Positions 45,055 to 53,530 of a stretch of 64,000 nucleotides of DNA are shown here, in pieces. Within the stretch, counting starts at the first letter, position 1, and the number at the start of each line of letters is the position of its first letter. Source of the stretch: Brevibacillus antibioticus (GTDB lineage: Bacteria > Bacillota > Bacilli > Brevibacillales > Brevibacillaceae); NCBI RefSeq assembly GCF_005217615.1, contig NZ_SZNK01000001.1, positions 4,280,001-4,344,000 of the forward strand. Reading direction: 5' to 3'. The position numbers and the translations under genes are program-made. Under the pieces are notes generated by a model. That model had not been told where the DNA came from. It ran no database searches and saw only the letters and a list, made by a program, of their open reading frames with translations.

Positions 45055-45108
45055 ACTATACAGCGGGAATGTTGTCGTATTATGTTGTGAATGTAAAGCT
45101 TTCTTAAA
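45055..45108 (-). promoter_or_regulatory. candidate PhoP-dependent promoter of pstS
   Basis: Minus-strand hexamers TTTAAG, TTTACA, AACATA and ACAACA at 11-bp periodicity (45103-45108, 45092-45097, 45081-45086, 45070-45075), a 9-base gap and -10 TATAGT (45055-45060). A recognisable -35 is missing, as expected for a PhoP-activated promoter. Confidence 0.7.
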
Positions 45109-45182
45109 GATGCAGGGAGTCCTGTTGTAAAACGGCGCAAGCATGGCAATACTGTCCCTATTCTTTTGGTGGGGGTGTCCAT

Positions 45183-45383
45183 GTGGAACGGCTAGCCTTG
45201 CTTTTTGTGATCATAGGTGCCTTAAACTGGGGATTAATCGGGTTATTTCAATTCGATTTAGTCGCGAGCTTGTTTGGTGGAGCGGAATCTATCGTAAGTC
45301 GAATCGTGTATACGTTGGTAGGCTTGTTTGGGGTGTATGCCATCAAGGTTCTATTTACGGATCGGGAAGAAACACCAACATAA
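45183..45383 (+). CDS. small DUF378-family membrane protein
   Basis: 66 residues, two membrane helices: LALLFVIIGALNWGLIGLF with the family hallmark NWGLIG, and VSRIVYTLVGLFGVYAIKVLF. Function unknown; similar to YuzA of B. subtilis. GTG start after a GGTGGGGG stretch. Its stop codon is followed within 30 bp by the first tandem hairpin element. Confidence 0.85.
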   Translation: MERLALLFVIIGALNWGLIGLFQFDLVASLFGGAESIVSRIVYTLVGLFGVYAIKVLFTDREETPT

Positions 45384-45412
45384 AAAAACCTTTCTCCAGC
45401 TGTTGGGGTGAG

Positions 45413-45880
45413 GAGGAAACAGGAGAAAACGCTCAGCTTCTTGTCCCACCCGCTGAGGGATTCACTGCCCGCCTCCATGCAAAAAGCGAAACCGCGTCCA
45501 AAGTGGTAACTTCAGGATGTGTCTCAGAGGTGGACGCTTAAGAACGTGTTTCGCTTTTTGCATTCCGTCTCGGTCGGTGTACCAAAGATCTTCGCTTTTT
45601 TCTCCTGTTTCCTCTACGAGCTTTCAGTGTTATTCGGTTTATAAAAACCTTAAAAGAATGTAAGGATATAATCAGTCACGACAGAGAAGAATATTTCCAG
45701 ACGTAGCGACTTGTGGAGTCCTTTCGAGTGGAGAAGCGATTAGCGGGCAAAAGAAACGCAACGTGCCAGAGCTACGAAGCGGATACTACTTTTGCGTTTC
45801 CCCGCTAATCGCTTCGGAGCGGACAGTCTAAACCCCCAGCAGGACGGAGCCTGGAGCCTAGACTGGAAATATTCTCCTCT
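45413..45880. repeat. composite double-hairpin element, copy 2 (A 45413-45614, B 45688-45875)
   Basis: Hairpin A: outer 17-base perfect arms 45413-45429 with 45598-45614 (GAGGAAACAGGAGAAAA); inner 15-base arms 45477-45491 with 45549-45563 (ATGCAAAAAGCGAAA) and GCGTCCA 45494-45500 with 45531-45537. Hairpin B: outer 13-base arms 45688-45700 with 45863-45875 (AGAATATTTCCAG); inner 15-base perfect arms 45733-45747 with 45801-45815 (GAAGCGATTAGCGGG), nested on GAAACGCAA 45753-45761 with 45792-45800. No protein-coding gene is credible here. Confidence 0.9.
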
Positions 45881-45930
45881 CCACCGTAGCTACATAATTA
45901 GAGACCTTAGGTTGTTGTTGTAGTGCTGGG

Positions 45931-46398
45931 GAGGAAACAGGAGAAAACGCTCAGCTTCTTGTCCCACCCGCTGTGGGATTCACTGCCCGTCTCCATGAAA
46001 AAAAGCGAAACCCGCGTCCAAAGTCGTTCATTCAAGAGGTGTCTCAGAGGTGGACGCTAAAAGCTTGTTTCGCTTTTTTTCATTACGCCTCGGTCGGTGT
46101 ACCAAAGATCTTCGCTTATTTCTCCTGTTTCCTCTACGAGCTTTCCGTGTTATTACGATTTTATAAGCCTTAAAAGAATGAAGAACGTATACAATCACGA
46201 CAGAGAAGAATATTTCCAGACGTAGCGACTTGTGGAGTCCTACCGAGCGGAGAAACGATTAGCGGGCAAAAGAAACGCAACGTGCCCAAGCGACGTAGCG
46301 GCTACCACTTTTGCGTTTCCCCGCTAATCGCTTCGGAGCGGACAGTCTCACCCCCAGCAGGACGGAGCCTGGAGCCTAGACTGGAAATATTCTTCTCT
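45931..46398. repeat. composite double-hairpin element, copy 3 (A 45931-46134, B 46202-46398)
   Basis: Direct repeat of copy 2 with a 518-bp offset. A: outer arms 45931-45946 with 46119-46134; inner 16-base arms 45995-46010 with 46068-46083 (ATGAAAAAAAGCGAAA), i.e. both arms changed together relative to copy 2; GCGTCCA 46014-46020 with 46051-46057. B: outer 18-base perfect arms 46202-46219 with 46381-46398; inner arms 46252-46266 with 46320-46334 (14 of 15 paired). The region between 45384 and 46488 holds nothing else apart from the terminator at its right end. Confidence 0.9.
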
Positions 46399-46433
46399 CC
46401 ACGACAGCCACTTTACGCGAAACACAATATCTA

Positions 46434-46480
46434 TGAAAAAAAGGCGGCACATCCTGATAAACAGGGTGTGCCGCCTTTTT
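46434..46480 (-). terminator. terminator of the GerMN lipoprotein gene
   Basis: AAGGCGGCACA (46441-46451) and TGTGCCGCCTT (46467-46477), 11 perfect pairs, T-run on the minus strand (and TTTTT on plus). Confidence 0.9.
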
Positions 46481-46488
46481 GGTGATGA

Positions 46489-47037
46489 TTAATTGTCGCG
46501 TTTCAGTGGCTCGGTGAGATCTACGTGCCCCATCAGCGTTTCTACTTTCTTGCCATCCTCCAAGAAGACAATCTCCTTTACTTCCGAGAACTGAAAGAAT
46601 GTATTCTTCAACGCATCCAAAGCCATCGTCTCGCCACTTGAACCCATGTTGAACTGATTTTTGCTATCTGCATCAATCGTCAGGGTTCCTTTATCAATTG
46701 TGATCGAATGGTATTTAAAGTTTCTCCACAGTGGAGTGTGCACGTCTGGCTTTACAGGCGTCTCCAGCAGGGCAAGTGTCTTTTTGTACTTCTCAATATC
46801 TTCTGCAAACGTGATCTCTTGCTCTTCTTTTTGCAGCTCCATCACATTATTATCCGAATAGTAAACGGTGACCATTTGCTTTTTCAGAGTCGGCTCTGTT
46901 GTCGATGGATCAGTGTTTGAACCAGATGGCTGTTCTACTGGTGTGGTTGGCTGTGATGTTTCTGTCGCGTTTTGCCCACATCCGGCCAAAAGCAGCATCA
47001 CTAACGCTGCCATCCAGATCGCTCGACTTTTTTTCAT
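46489..47037 (-). CDS. GerMN-domain lipoprotein
   Basis: 182 residues. Lipobox LLAGC (Cys20), a Thr/Pro/Ser linker, then a GerMN (sporulation/spore germination) domain from about residue 55: MVTVYYSDNNVMELQKEEQEI...WRNFKYHSITIDKGTLTIDADS...ALDALKNTFFQFSEVKEIVFLEDGKKV. GerM of B. subtilis has this domain twice; single-domain lipoproteins are common. It lies 14 bp downstream of an N-acetylmuramoyl-L-alanine amidase gene, so both may act in peptidoglycan remodelling. Confidence 0.9.
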   Translation of the reverse strand: MKKSRAIWMAALVMLLLAGCGQNATETSQPTTPVEQPSGSNTDPSTTEPTLKKQMVTVYYSDNNVMELQKEEQEITFAEDIEKYKKTLALLETPVKPDVHTPLWRNFKYHSITIDKGTLTIDADSKNQFNMGSSGETMALDALKNTFFQFSEVKEIVFLEDGKKVETLMGHVDLTEPLKRDN

Positions 47038-47051
47038 CGTGAAAAGCCCCC

Positions 47052-48707
47052 TTACTGATAAGACTCGTAGTATTCACGAATAGCCGCAACAATGGCTTTC
47101 GCGATTTTATCTTGGAATGCCGGATTCGTCAGCTGTGCGTTCTCCTGTGGATTGGAGAGGAAGCCTGTTTCGGTCAATACAGCAGGCATTTTCGTGTTTT
47201 TGATCACATAAAAGCCGCTCTTCTTGAAGCCTCGATCCGGGAACTGCGTTGCCCCACGCAAATATTTATGTACCACTTGGGCAAAGTCTTTACTGTTTTC
47301 ATTATAATAGAAAGTTTCTGTTCCTGCAGCCGTCGGTTTCTCGAATGCGTTGGCATGAATAGATAAGAACAAGTCGGCATCTAACTCATTGGCAACAGCG
47401 GCACGCTCTGACAGTTCATAAAACACATCTGTTGTGCGTACAGGAACGACTTGAAACTCTGGATATTGCTTCAGTAAAGCCACAATCTTATTGGAGACAG
47501 CCAAATTGTAATCTTTTTCATTGTTGCCAGCGGAGCCCTTCGTGCCTGGGTCTTTTCCGCCATGACCGGCATCAACGACGATCAAGTAGCCTGTTTTCTT
47601 CGGTTTTGGCGTCAATTTTACTTCGATACCGTCTTTCGTGTAAGCCAGCTCATAGGTGCTCTTTTGGTTCAGCTCAATGACGACGCGAACCGTTTCAGGG
47701 GATGCACTGTATTGGCTGTAACGCAGGTTAGCGATGAGAGGTTCTTCTTTCGCTTGTTCTGCCTGCTTCTGTTCGTCAGAATCTGAATCTCTGTCTTGGT
47801 CTTCATGATCAGCGGAGGCCGTTCCCTCGGATTCGCCTACGCTATCGTTCTTCTCGTCTTGACGCTTTAGATCTCCGATTAAATCGTCATCCAATGCGGT
47901 TTGTGGGAGATCCAAGACGATCCGGTGTGGACCTGTCATCACAAAGGACTGCGGAATTACAGGTATGGTCGTTTCAATACGAACACGGGCGCCGTCTTCC
48001 GATACACCTTTCAAAATATTGAGCCGATCGATCTTAACCTGATTATTTTTCTTGTCCCACGCAAATGACCCTCCAAGCTCGTCCTCCAACTGACGTAGTG
48101 GAAGGACCAACTGATCATCAATCATCATCCCGCGCTCAGGTCTTTTCCACGTAAAGCCTTTTTGTCCCACTTGCTCAGCTACAGCTTCTGCGGACGCGTA
48201 CACCGAGTCTTCCACTTGATACAGCTTGATCGGCTGGGTTGTCACCTTGCCGTTTAGCTTGACTTGTGGTGTTTCGTTGGCAATGACAGTTCGTGTACTG
48301 TTGTCCCACCCGACTGTAACACCAAGCGACTCCCCGACAAAACGCAGTGGTAGCAGCATACGCTTTTGTGAAATAACAGGCGGCGTATCGAGCTTCACTT
48401 GTTTGCCGTTCAATACTGCTGTACGGGAGTCAAGCGTAAGGGAGAGCTGCTGTGTGCCTTTGGTAATGACTGCTGTTCGAGTGGCGTCATTCCAATCCAC
48501 TTTTGCACCTAGCCCTTCGGCGATGACACGAACGGGAACCAACGTGCGTCCATTCTTGATGACTGTCGGCACTTCAGCATTTACTGCTTGTCCACCAATC
48601 ATGAGATTGACAGCTTCCTCTGAGGCACTGCTTGCTGCAACCGCCCAACCGGGGATTAGCAGCAGGACCAGTAGCGCAAAAAGCAGAGGGTAAAATCGTC
48701 TCTTCAT
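47052..48707 (-). CDS. N-acetylmuramoyl-L-alanine amidase with stalk and AMIN domains
   Basis: 551 residues, exported (signal MKRRFYPLLFALLVLLLIPGWAVAASS). Two copper-amine-oxidase-N-like stalk domains (VNLMIGGQAV...VDWNDATRTAVITKG and LPLRFVGESLGVTVGWDNSTRTVIA, with a further unit to about 230), an AMIN domain interrupted by a Glu/Asp-rich insert (residues about 290-320), then the Amidase_3 zinc domain from about 375 (VVDAGHGGKDPGTKGSAG; FLSIHANAF; PAVLTETGFLSNP) that cleaves the lactyl-amide bond in peptidoglycan. Zn ligands in the His, Glu and His motifs are present. Confidence 0.95.
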   Translation of the reverse strand: MKRRFYPLLFALLVLLLIPGWAVAASSASEEAVNLMIGGQAVNAEVPTVIKNGRTLVPVRVIAEGLGAKVDWNDATRTAVITKGTQQLSLTLDSRTAVLNGKQVKLDTPPVISQKRMLLPLRFVGESLGVTVGWDNSTRTVIANETPQVKLNGKVTTQPIKLYQVEDSVYASAEAVAEQVGQKGFTWKRPERGMMIDDQLVLPLRQLEDELGGSFAWDKKNNQVKIDRLNILKGVSEDGARVRIETTIPVIPQSFVMTGPHRIVLDLPQTALDDDLIGDLKRQDEKNDSVGESEGTASADHEDQDRDSDSDEQKQAEQAKEEPLIANLRYSQYSASPETVRVVIELNQKSTYELAYTKDGIEVKLTPKPKKTGYLIVVDAGHGGKDPGTKGSAGNNEKDYNLAVSNKIVALLKQYPEFQVVPVRTTDVFYELSERAAVANELDADLFLSIHANAFEKPTAAGTETFYYNENSKDFAQVVHKYLRGATQFPDRGFKKSGFYVIKNTKMPAVLTETGFLSNPQENAQLTNPAFQDKIAKAIVAAIREYYESYQ

Positions 48708-48828
48708 CCTGACCTCCTCCGTGATGTCTGTTTTCTTCGTTATGTGGCGTCAGCCAATGTGCAACGTTCACCATTCTATTAGACGCTAGATGATCTGTAA
48801 AGTTTATAGTCTTTTGGTACCAAAATGA

Positions 48829-48862
48829 AAAGACCGCCTCCGCAAGCCCCGCGAGACAGTCT
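48829..48862 (-). terminator. imperfect hairpin after the gene at 48880
   Basis: AGAC...GTCT-type imperfect arms spanning 48831-48862 with TTTTCATTTT on the minus strand. Confidence 0.45.
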
Positions 48863-48879
48863 TTGCAACTGAGCATTTG

Positions 48880-49356
48880 TTACCGAAAAAATCCCCTTCT
48901 CTCTTGCCTACTTACTTGTTGAATCGGTTTTTTTATCATGTTCAAGCCCCCGTTAGCAAGAAATTGCTGGATCAGCGAAATCACAGCTGGATTCGACAGT
49001 ACCTTAATGGAGTCGGCTACCTTGGGGTTTTTCAATTGGGGAATAGCGTCGCCTAGATGCGGTAAAAGCGGCAGTAAATCTTCGATAGAAATGGCAGGCT
49101 TTTGTGGCGGGGGTACAGCTTCCACTTGGGCGGTATTCCGTCGTCCTCCAAACAGCAGACCTCGCCGTTCTCCTGTACTTCTTGGAGGTGCTTGTTTGAG
49201 ACGCGCCAGTGAATTCTTCATATCCTGTAGCTCCTGCCGCACCTGATTCATTTCTCTCATCATTTTTTCATTGCTTGTATGCTGCGCATCCGCAAGTTTG
49301 TTGATCGATTCTAGCAAATGATTCTTGGGGACAACCTGCTTCTTTTTCGCTTTCAT
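48880..49356 (-). CDS. basic coiled-coil protein of unknown function next to spoVIF
   Basis: 158 residues, family not recognised. Very basic N-terminus (MKAKKKQVVPKN), a predicted coiled coil (INKLADAQHTSNEKMMREMNQVRQELQDMKNSLARLKQ, about 17-55), a Pro-rich linker, a helical middle (ISIEDLLPLLPHLGDAIPQL) and a basic end (RQERRGFFR). The ATG has a poorly placed ribosome site (AGGTGG 17 bases upstream), so the true start may differ. It lies 41 bp downstream of spoVIF and may share its sporulation-time expression. Confidence 0.6.
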   Translation of the reverse strand: MKAKKKQVVPKNHLLESINKLADAQHTSNEKMMREMNQVRQELQDMKNSLARLKQAPPRSTGERRGLLFGGRRNTAQVEAVPPPQKPAISIEDLLPLLPHLGDAIPQLKNPKVADSIKVLSNPAVISLIQQFLANGGLNMIKKPIQQVSRQERRGFFR

Positions 49357-49397
49357 CTTCTCAACGATAATCCCACCTCCCTCCTCACTCTACCCCC

Positions 49398-49655
49398 TTA
49401 TCTAAAACGTTTTTTTATATTTTCCAAATCCTTTGCAGTGACACCTTTTTTCGAAAGCTTATTCAACAGACTTCCGACATTTTCTGTTTTCTGCATCTGA
49501 CGAAACTGCGCAGCATAACTGTTAACCTCTTGCTCGGTCAATTTTTTCCCTGACTTTCTGGCCATTTCACGGATGACTTCCTTAATTCCCGCATCTGTCC
49601 TCAGCTTTTCCTTAGGAATGGATTTAACAATGTTGAGCAAAGAACCAATATCCAT
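49398..49655 (-). CDS. spoVIF: stage VI sporulation protein F
   Basis: 85 residues. Strong resemblance to the SpoVIF (YjcC) family: IKEVIREMARKSGKKLTEQE, then YAAQFRQMQKTENVGSLLNKL and SKKGVTAKDLENIKKRF. In B. subtilis the protein is made in the mother cell and is needed for spore coat assembly through GerE-dependent genes. ATG at 49653-49655 follows AGGGGGGA. Confidence 0.9.
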   Translation of the reverse strand: MDIGSLLNIVKSIPKEKLRTDAGIKEVIREMARKSGKKLTEQEVNSYAAQFRQMQKTENVGSLLNKLSKKGVTAKDLENIKKRFR

Positions 49656-49738
49656 CAAAATCCCCCCTAGTTGCAGTTAGTTCCTTTTTACTCTATGTAG
49701 CCAAGGACGTAATGGATTGGTCATTTGTCCATGAGACT

Positions 49739-49774
49739 AAAAAAAAGAAGAGGACACGAAAAGTGCCCTCTTCT
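49739..49774 (-). terminator. terminator of peptide-binding protein gene 1
   Basis: AGAAGAGG and CCTCTTCT arms with inner CAC/GTG pairs; minus-strand tail of T. Confidence 0.8.
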
Positions 49775-49783
49775 CCTGCATTT

Positions 49784-51379
49784 TTATTTTTTGGTGAGGT
49801 CAGCATATTTGAAATCGATAGCACCCAGACCATCGATTACAACGTCTTTCAAATTCTCGTTCTGAACCCAAGAGTTCACGTAGAAGTAGATTGGCATAAT
49901 CGGCATTTCGTCCATCAGGATTTGCTCAGCCTCCATGAGAATTGCTTTTCGCTTCTCTGGGTCTTGCTCCAGAGCGGATTGGTTCAGGAGCTCTTTGTAC
50001 TTTGAATTTCCCCAACGTGTATCGTTGTTTCCGCCGTCTTTTTCCTGGAACATTTCCAAGAAATTGATGGGATCATTGATGTCACCGAACCAGCCTCCAC
50101 GAGCGATTTGATAATTACCTTCGTGTACGTCGTCTAAGAACACCTTCCACTCTTTATTTTCGAGCTTGATATCTACACCGAGGTTTTTCTTCCACTGATC
50201 CTGTATTTCTTCTGCGATCTTTTTATGACCTTCGGATGTGTTGTAGCTGAGTGTGATTGGCGGGAGTTTGGAGATACCCTCTTCCTTCATACCTTCTACC
50301 AGTAATTTCTTTGCGGCTTCCAGGTCATTGTCTTTGAAGTATCCGTCTTTGTTTAACGCCGTGCTCGGTGGTACATAGCCTGTTGCTGGCACTTGACCCG
50401 CTTGCAGGATATTGGAGGTGATGCTTTCACGATTAATGGCATACGCGAACGCCTTACGAATTTTTGCGTTGGTAAACGGTGCTTGCTCTGTATTGAAACG
50501 GTAGAAGTAGGCACCAGCGATTGGCTGTGTCTTCAAGAAGCCGCCTTCCCTCAAAATCGGAAGTGCGTCGATTGGCAGAGCGTTCATTGGCGCACCCGCC
50601 CAATCCAGTTCGTCGTTATCAAACAAGGACAACTCCGTATTCTCATCCTCTATCATGATGAATTCGATCTTATCCAAGTTTACATTGGCTTTATCCCAGT
50701 ACTTCTCGTTCTTTACGACATTCAGATTGCTCTTGTGTTCCCATGTTTCCATTTTGAATGGTCCGTTGCCAACAACCGTCTTTGCCTCGTCAGCCCATTT
50801 TTCATTGCCTTCGACTACCTTCTTGTTCACCGGGAAATATGTTTTGAAAGCAACGAGCTCCAAGAAAAATGGCGTCGGGTTTGTCAGTTCCACTTTTAGC
50901 GTCTTATCGTCAATTGCCTTTACGCCAACGTCCCCTGCCTTGCCGATCCCTTTGTTGAAGTCTTCTGCACCTTTCACATAATACAACTGGTAGGCGTAGT
51001 TGGAAGCTTCCTTTGGATCGAGCGCACGTTTCCAAGCATATTCAAAGTCATGTGCCGTTACTTGATCGCCGTTGCTCCATTTTGCTTCACGAATCTTGAA
51101 TATATAGGTTTTCCCATCCTCAGAAACCGTATAGCTCTCTGCCGCGGCTGGGTGCACCTTTCCGTCTTTTCCGAGACGGGTCAGACCTTCGAATATAGCA
51201 GTGATGATCGTGTTAGAGCTAGTATCCTCTGCAATTCCTGGGTCTGCTGTAGGCGGCTCCGATTGCAGATTCACTCTTAATACCTTAGGCTCAGCTGCTT
51301 GGATAGCGCCTTCGTACCCTGTCATTATTCCACCGAAAACAAGGACTGAACTCAAAGCCAGAAAAACACTCTTTTTCAT
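49784..51379 (-). CDS. oligopeptide-binding protein 1 (OppA/DppE family), lipobox lost
   Basis: 531 residues, family SBP_bac_5. Conserved stretches match its three paralogues: SEPPTADPGIAEDT, EGLTRLGKDGKVHPAAAESY, WSNGDQVTAHDFEYAWKRALDP and DEMPIMPIYFYVNSWVQ. Where the paralogues have LAGC, this signal reads MTGYEGAIQAAEP: the lipid-attachment Cys is replaced by Tyr, and a signal-peptidase-I site (IQA/AEP) appears just after. The protein should be released or loosely bound rather than lipid-anchored. No permease or ATPase genes are nearby. Third in a tandem series; start at the second of two ATGs, six bases after GGAGGG. Confidence 0.93.
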   Translation of the reverse strand: MKKSVFLALSSVLVFGGIMTGYEGAIQAAEPKVLRVNLQSEPPTADPGIAEDTSSNTIITAIFEGLTRLGKDGKVHPAAAESYTVSEDGKTYIFKIREAKWSNGDQVTAHDFEYAWKRALDPKEASNYAYQLYYVKGAEDFNKGIGKAGDVGVKAIDDKTLKVELTNPTPFFLELVAFKTYFPVNKKVVEGNEKWADEAKTVVGNGPFKMETWEHKSNLNVVKNEKYWDKANVNLDKIEFIMIEDENTELSLFDNDELDWAGAPMNALPIDALPILREGGFLKTQPIAGAYFYRFNTEQAPFTNAKIRKAFAYAINRESITSNILQAGQVPATGYVPPSTALNKDGYFKDNDLEAAKKLLVEGMKEEGISKLPPITLSYNTSEGHKKIAEEIQDQWKKNLGVDIKLENKEWKVFLDDVHEGNYQIARGGWFGDINDPINFLEMFQEKDGGNNDTRWGNSKYKELLNQSALEQDPEKRKAILMEAEQILMDEMPIMPIYFYVNSWVQNENLKDVVIDGLGAIDFKYADLTKK

Positions 51380-51462
51380 CATACACCCTCCTATTTTCCT
51401 TAATAAGAATCTTCCAAAAATTATTATACAACAAAAGTAAATATTTGGATGTTAAATAGACA

Positions 51463-51503
51463 AAAAAAAGAAGAGAGGTGAGTAAAACACCGCTCTTCTT
51501 TTA
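51463..51503 (-). terminator. terminator of peptide-binding protein gene 2
   Basis: AGAAGAG-GGTG and CACC-CTCTTCT arms with minus-strand T-run. Confidence 0.8.
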
Positions 51504-51515
51504 CCTGCACGACTA

Positions 51516-53168
51516 TTATTTCTTCTCTACGAAATCCGCGTATTTGTAATCTACAGCACCCAGACCATCGATGATAACATCTTGTACTCTGTCGTCCTTC
51601 ACCCAAGATTGAGTATAGTAGTAGATTGGCATAATCGGCATTTCATCCATTAGGATTTGCTCAGCCTGAGCCAGGATTGCTTTACGTTTTTCTGGGTTTG
51701 CCTCCAGAGCGGATTGGTTCAGGAGTTCTTTGTATTTCGGATTTTCCCAACGAGTATCGTTGTTTCCGCCGTCTTTTTCCTTGAACATTTCCAGGAAGTT
51801 GATTGGATCGTTGAAGTCACCCAACCAGCCTGCACGCGCCACTTGGTATTTACCTTGGTGTACGTCATCCAGGTATACCTTCCACTCTTTGTTCTCGAGC
51901 TTCACGTCTACGCCCAGATTTTTCTTCCATTGGTCTTGGATTGCCTCAGCAATCTTTTTGTGACCTTCGGAAGTGTTGAAGGAAAGAGTAAGCGCCGGGA
52001 ATTTGGTGAGACCCTCTTCTTTCATACCTTCTTCGAGCATTTTCTTCGCTGCTTCGATGTCGTTATCCTTGTAGAAGCCGTCTTTGGTCAACGCCATGCT
52101 TGGTGGTACATAGCCGGTTGCAGGAATTTGACCAGCTTGCAGGATGTTGTCGATCAAGCTTTGACGATCGATTGCGTACGTAAAAGCTTTACGGATTTTT
52201 ACATTGTTAAACGGTGGTTTTTCTGTGTTGAAACGGTAGAAGTAAGTACCCGCGATTGGCTGTGTTGTCATTTTGCCGGAATCCTTCAAAGCCGGAATCG
52301 CATCAGTTGGTAGTGCAGAAGTTGGAGATCCCGCCCAGTGCAGCTCACCATTTTCCCACATGGACAGCTCTGTATTCTCATCCTCTACCATGGAGAATTC
52401 GATTTTGTCCAATTTTACGTTGTCTTTATCCCAGTAGTTATCGTTTTTGGAAATGACGAGCTTGCTCTTGTGCTCCCAAGAATCCATTTTGAATGGACCG
52501 TTACCAATAACTGTTTTCGCATCGGTAGCCCATTTCTCGTTGCCATCCACTACTTTTGGATTAACTGGGAAGTATGTTTTGAATGCAACCAGCTCCAGGA
52601 AGAATGGAGTTGGGGTTGCCAGTTCTACTACGAGTGTTTTATCGTCAACTGCTTTTACACCAACGTCATCTACTTTACCCTTTTTCTTGTTGTAGGCTTC
52701 TGCGCCCTTCACATAGTACAGTTGGTATGCATAGTTGGAAGCTGTTTTTGGATCAAGAGCGCGTTTCCAAGCATATTCGAAATCTTTTGCCGATACAGGA
52801 TCGCCATTGCTCCATTTGTTATCACGAATTTTGAATGTATATGTTTTACCGTCGTCAGAAATAGTGTAGCTCTCTGCTGCTGCTGGATAGTATTTACCGT
52901 CTTTACCAACGCGAGTCAGACCTTCGAAGGTAGCAGTGATGACGGTGCCGGAAGTTGTATCTTCCGCGATACCCGGGTCAGCCGTTGGCGGCTCGGAGTG
53001 CAGGTTCAGTTTCAGTACTTTAGGGCCGGTTGCCGGTGCAGAATTTTCTGTCTTTCCTGCCGATGTATTGCTATCTGCTGGTGCCGCCTGGTTTCCGCCA
53101 CCGCATCCTGCGAGTGCCGCACCAAGAACGAGGATAGAACTCATTGCCACGAAAACATTCTTTTTCAT
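51516..53168 (-). CDS. oligopeptide-binding lipoprotein 2 (OppA/DppE family)
   Basis: 550 residues. Lipobox LAGC (Cys22) followed by Gly/Asn and a Thr/Ser/Ala linker, then the SBP_bac_5 fold: LKLNLHSEPPTADPGIAEDT, ATFEGLTRVGKDGKYYPAAAESY, WSNGDPVSAKDFEYAWKRALDP, GGNNDTRWENPKYKELLNQS. By family it captures peptides outside the membrane for an Opp/Dpp importer encoded elsewhere. Very similar to protein 1, indicating recent tandem duplication. ATG follows GGGGGATTACTTCT. Own terminator, so each gene of the series may be expressed separately. Confidence 0.95.
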   Translation of the reverse strand: MKKNVFVAMSSILVLGAALAGCGGGNQAAPADSNTSAGKTENSAPATGPKVLKLNLHSEPPTADPGIAEDTTSGTVITATFEGLTRVGKDGKYYPAAAESYTISDDGKTYTFKIRDNKWSNGDPVSAKDFEYAWKRALDPKTASNYAYQLYYVKGAEAYNKKKGKVDDVGVKAVDDKTLVVELATPTPFFLELVAFKTYFPVNPKVVDGNEKWATDAKTVIGNGPFKMDSWEHKSKLVISKNDNYWDKDNVKLDKIEFSMVEDENTELSMWENGELHWAGSPTSALPTDAIPALKDSGKMTTQPIAGTYFYRFNTEKPPFNNVKIRKAFTYAIDRQSLIDNILQAGQIPATGYVPPSMALTKDGFYKDNDIEAAKKMLEEGMKEEGLTKFPALTLSFNTSEGHKKIAEAIQDQWKKNLGVDVKLENKEWKVYLDDVHQGKYQVARAGWLGDFNDPINFLEMFKEKDGGNNDTRWENPKYKELLNQSALEANPEKRKAILAQAEQILMDEMPIMPIYYYTQSWVKDDRVQDVIIDGLGAVDYKYADFVEKK

Positions 53169-53471
53169 AGAAGTAATCCCCCTTTTCTAAATCTTTTATC
53201 AATATACATGATTTTATATATTTTTTAAATATGTTTTAGAATGATTTAATAAATTTTTATTTATTTATAAAGAGAATTAATAAATTGTAAAATATATTGA
53301 TCGATAAATATTTTTTCCAAAAAATTCCCACTCCGATATTTCTAAGAATAACCGCATAATATCAAGCTTTATCATAGTTGAGGATTCAGACCTCATTTAT
53401 TGATCTATTTTTCACTCACCTAAATTTCCCCACAATCCTCCGCTCGATTGTTCTCTCTTGAAATGATTTAC
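53169..53471. other. A/T-rich spacer upstream of peptide-binding gene 2
   Basis: About 300 bp that is strikingly A/T-rich in its first 130 bp next to gene 2 (on the promoter side). It presumably contains the gene-2 promoter, but several overlapping TATAAT-like boxes prevent a definite call. No ORF or repeat seen. Confidence 0.5.
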
Positions 53472-53508
53472 AAAAAAAGGAAGGGCGCCGTAGCACCCTT
53501 CCTTTTTT
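53472..53508 (-). terminator. terminator of peptide-binding protein gene 3
   Basis: AAGGAAGGGCG and CACCCTTCCTT arms (one mismatch) with T-runs on both strands. Confidence 0.85.
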
Positions 53509-53530
53509 ACAACGAGTTATGCGCTTTTTC

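Noticed and set aside
53169..53330. A/T-rich stretch as a replication origin or attachment site
   Set aside because: No DnaA boxes, iterons or integrase nearby; it is more likely just a promoter-side spacer.
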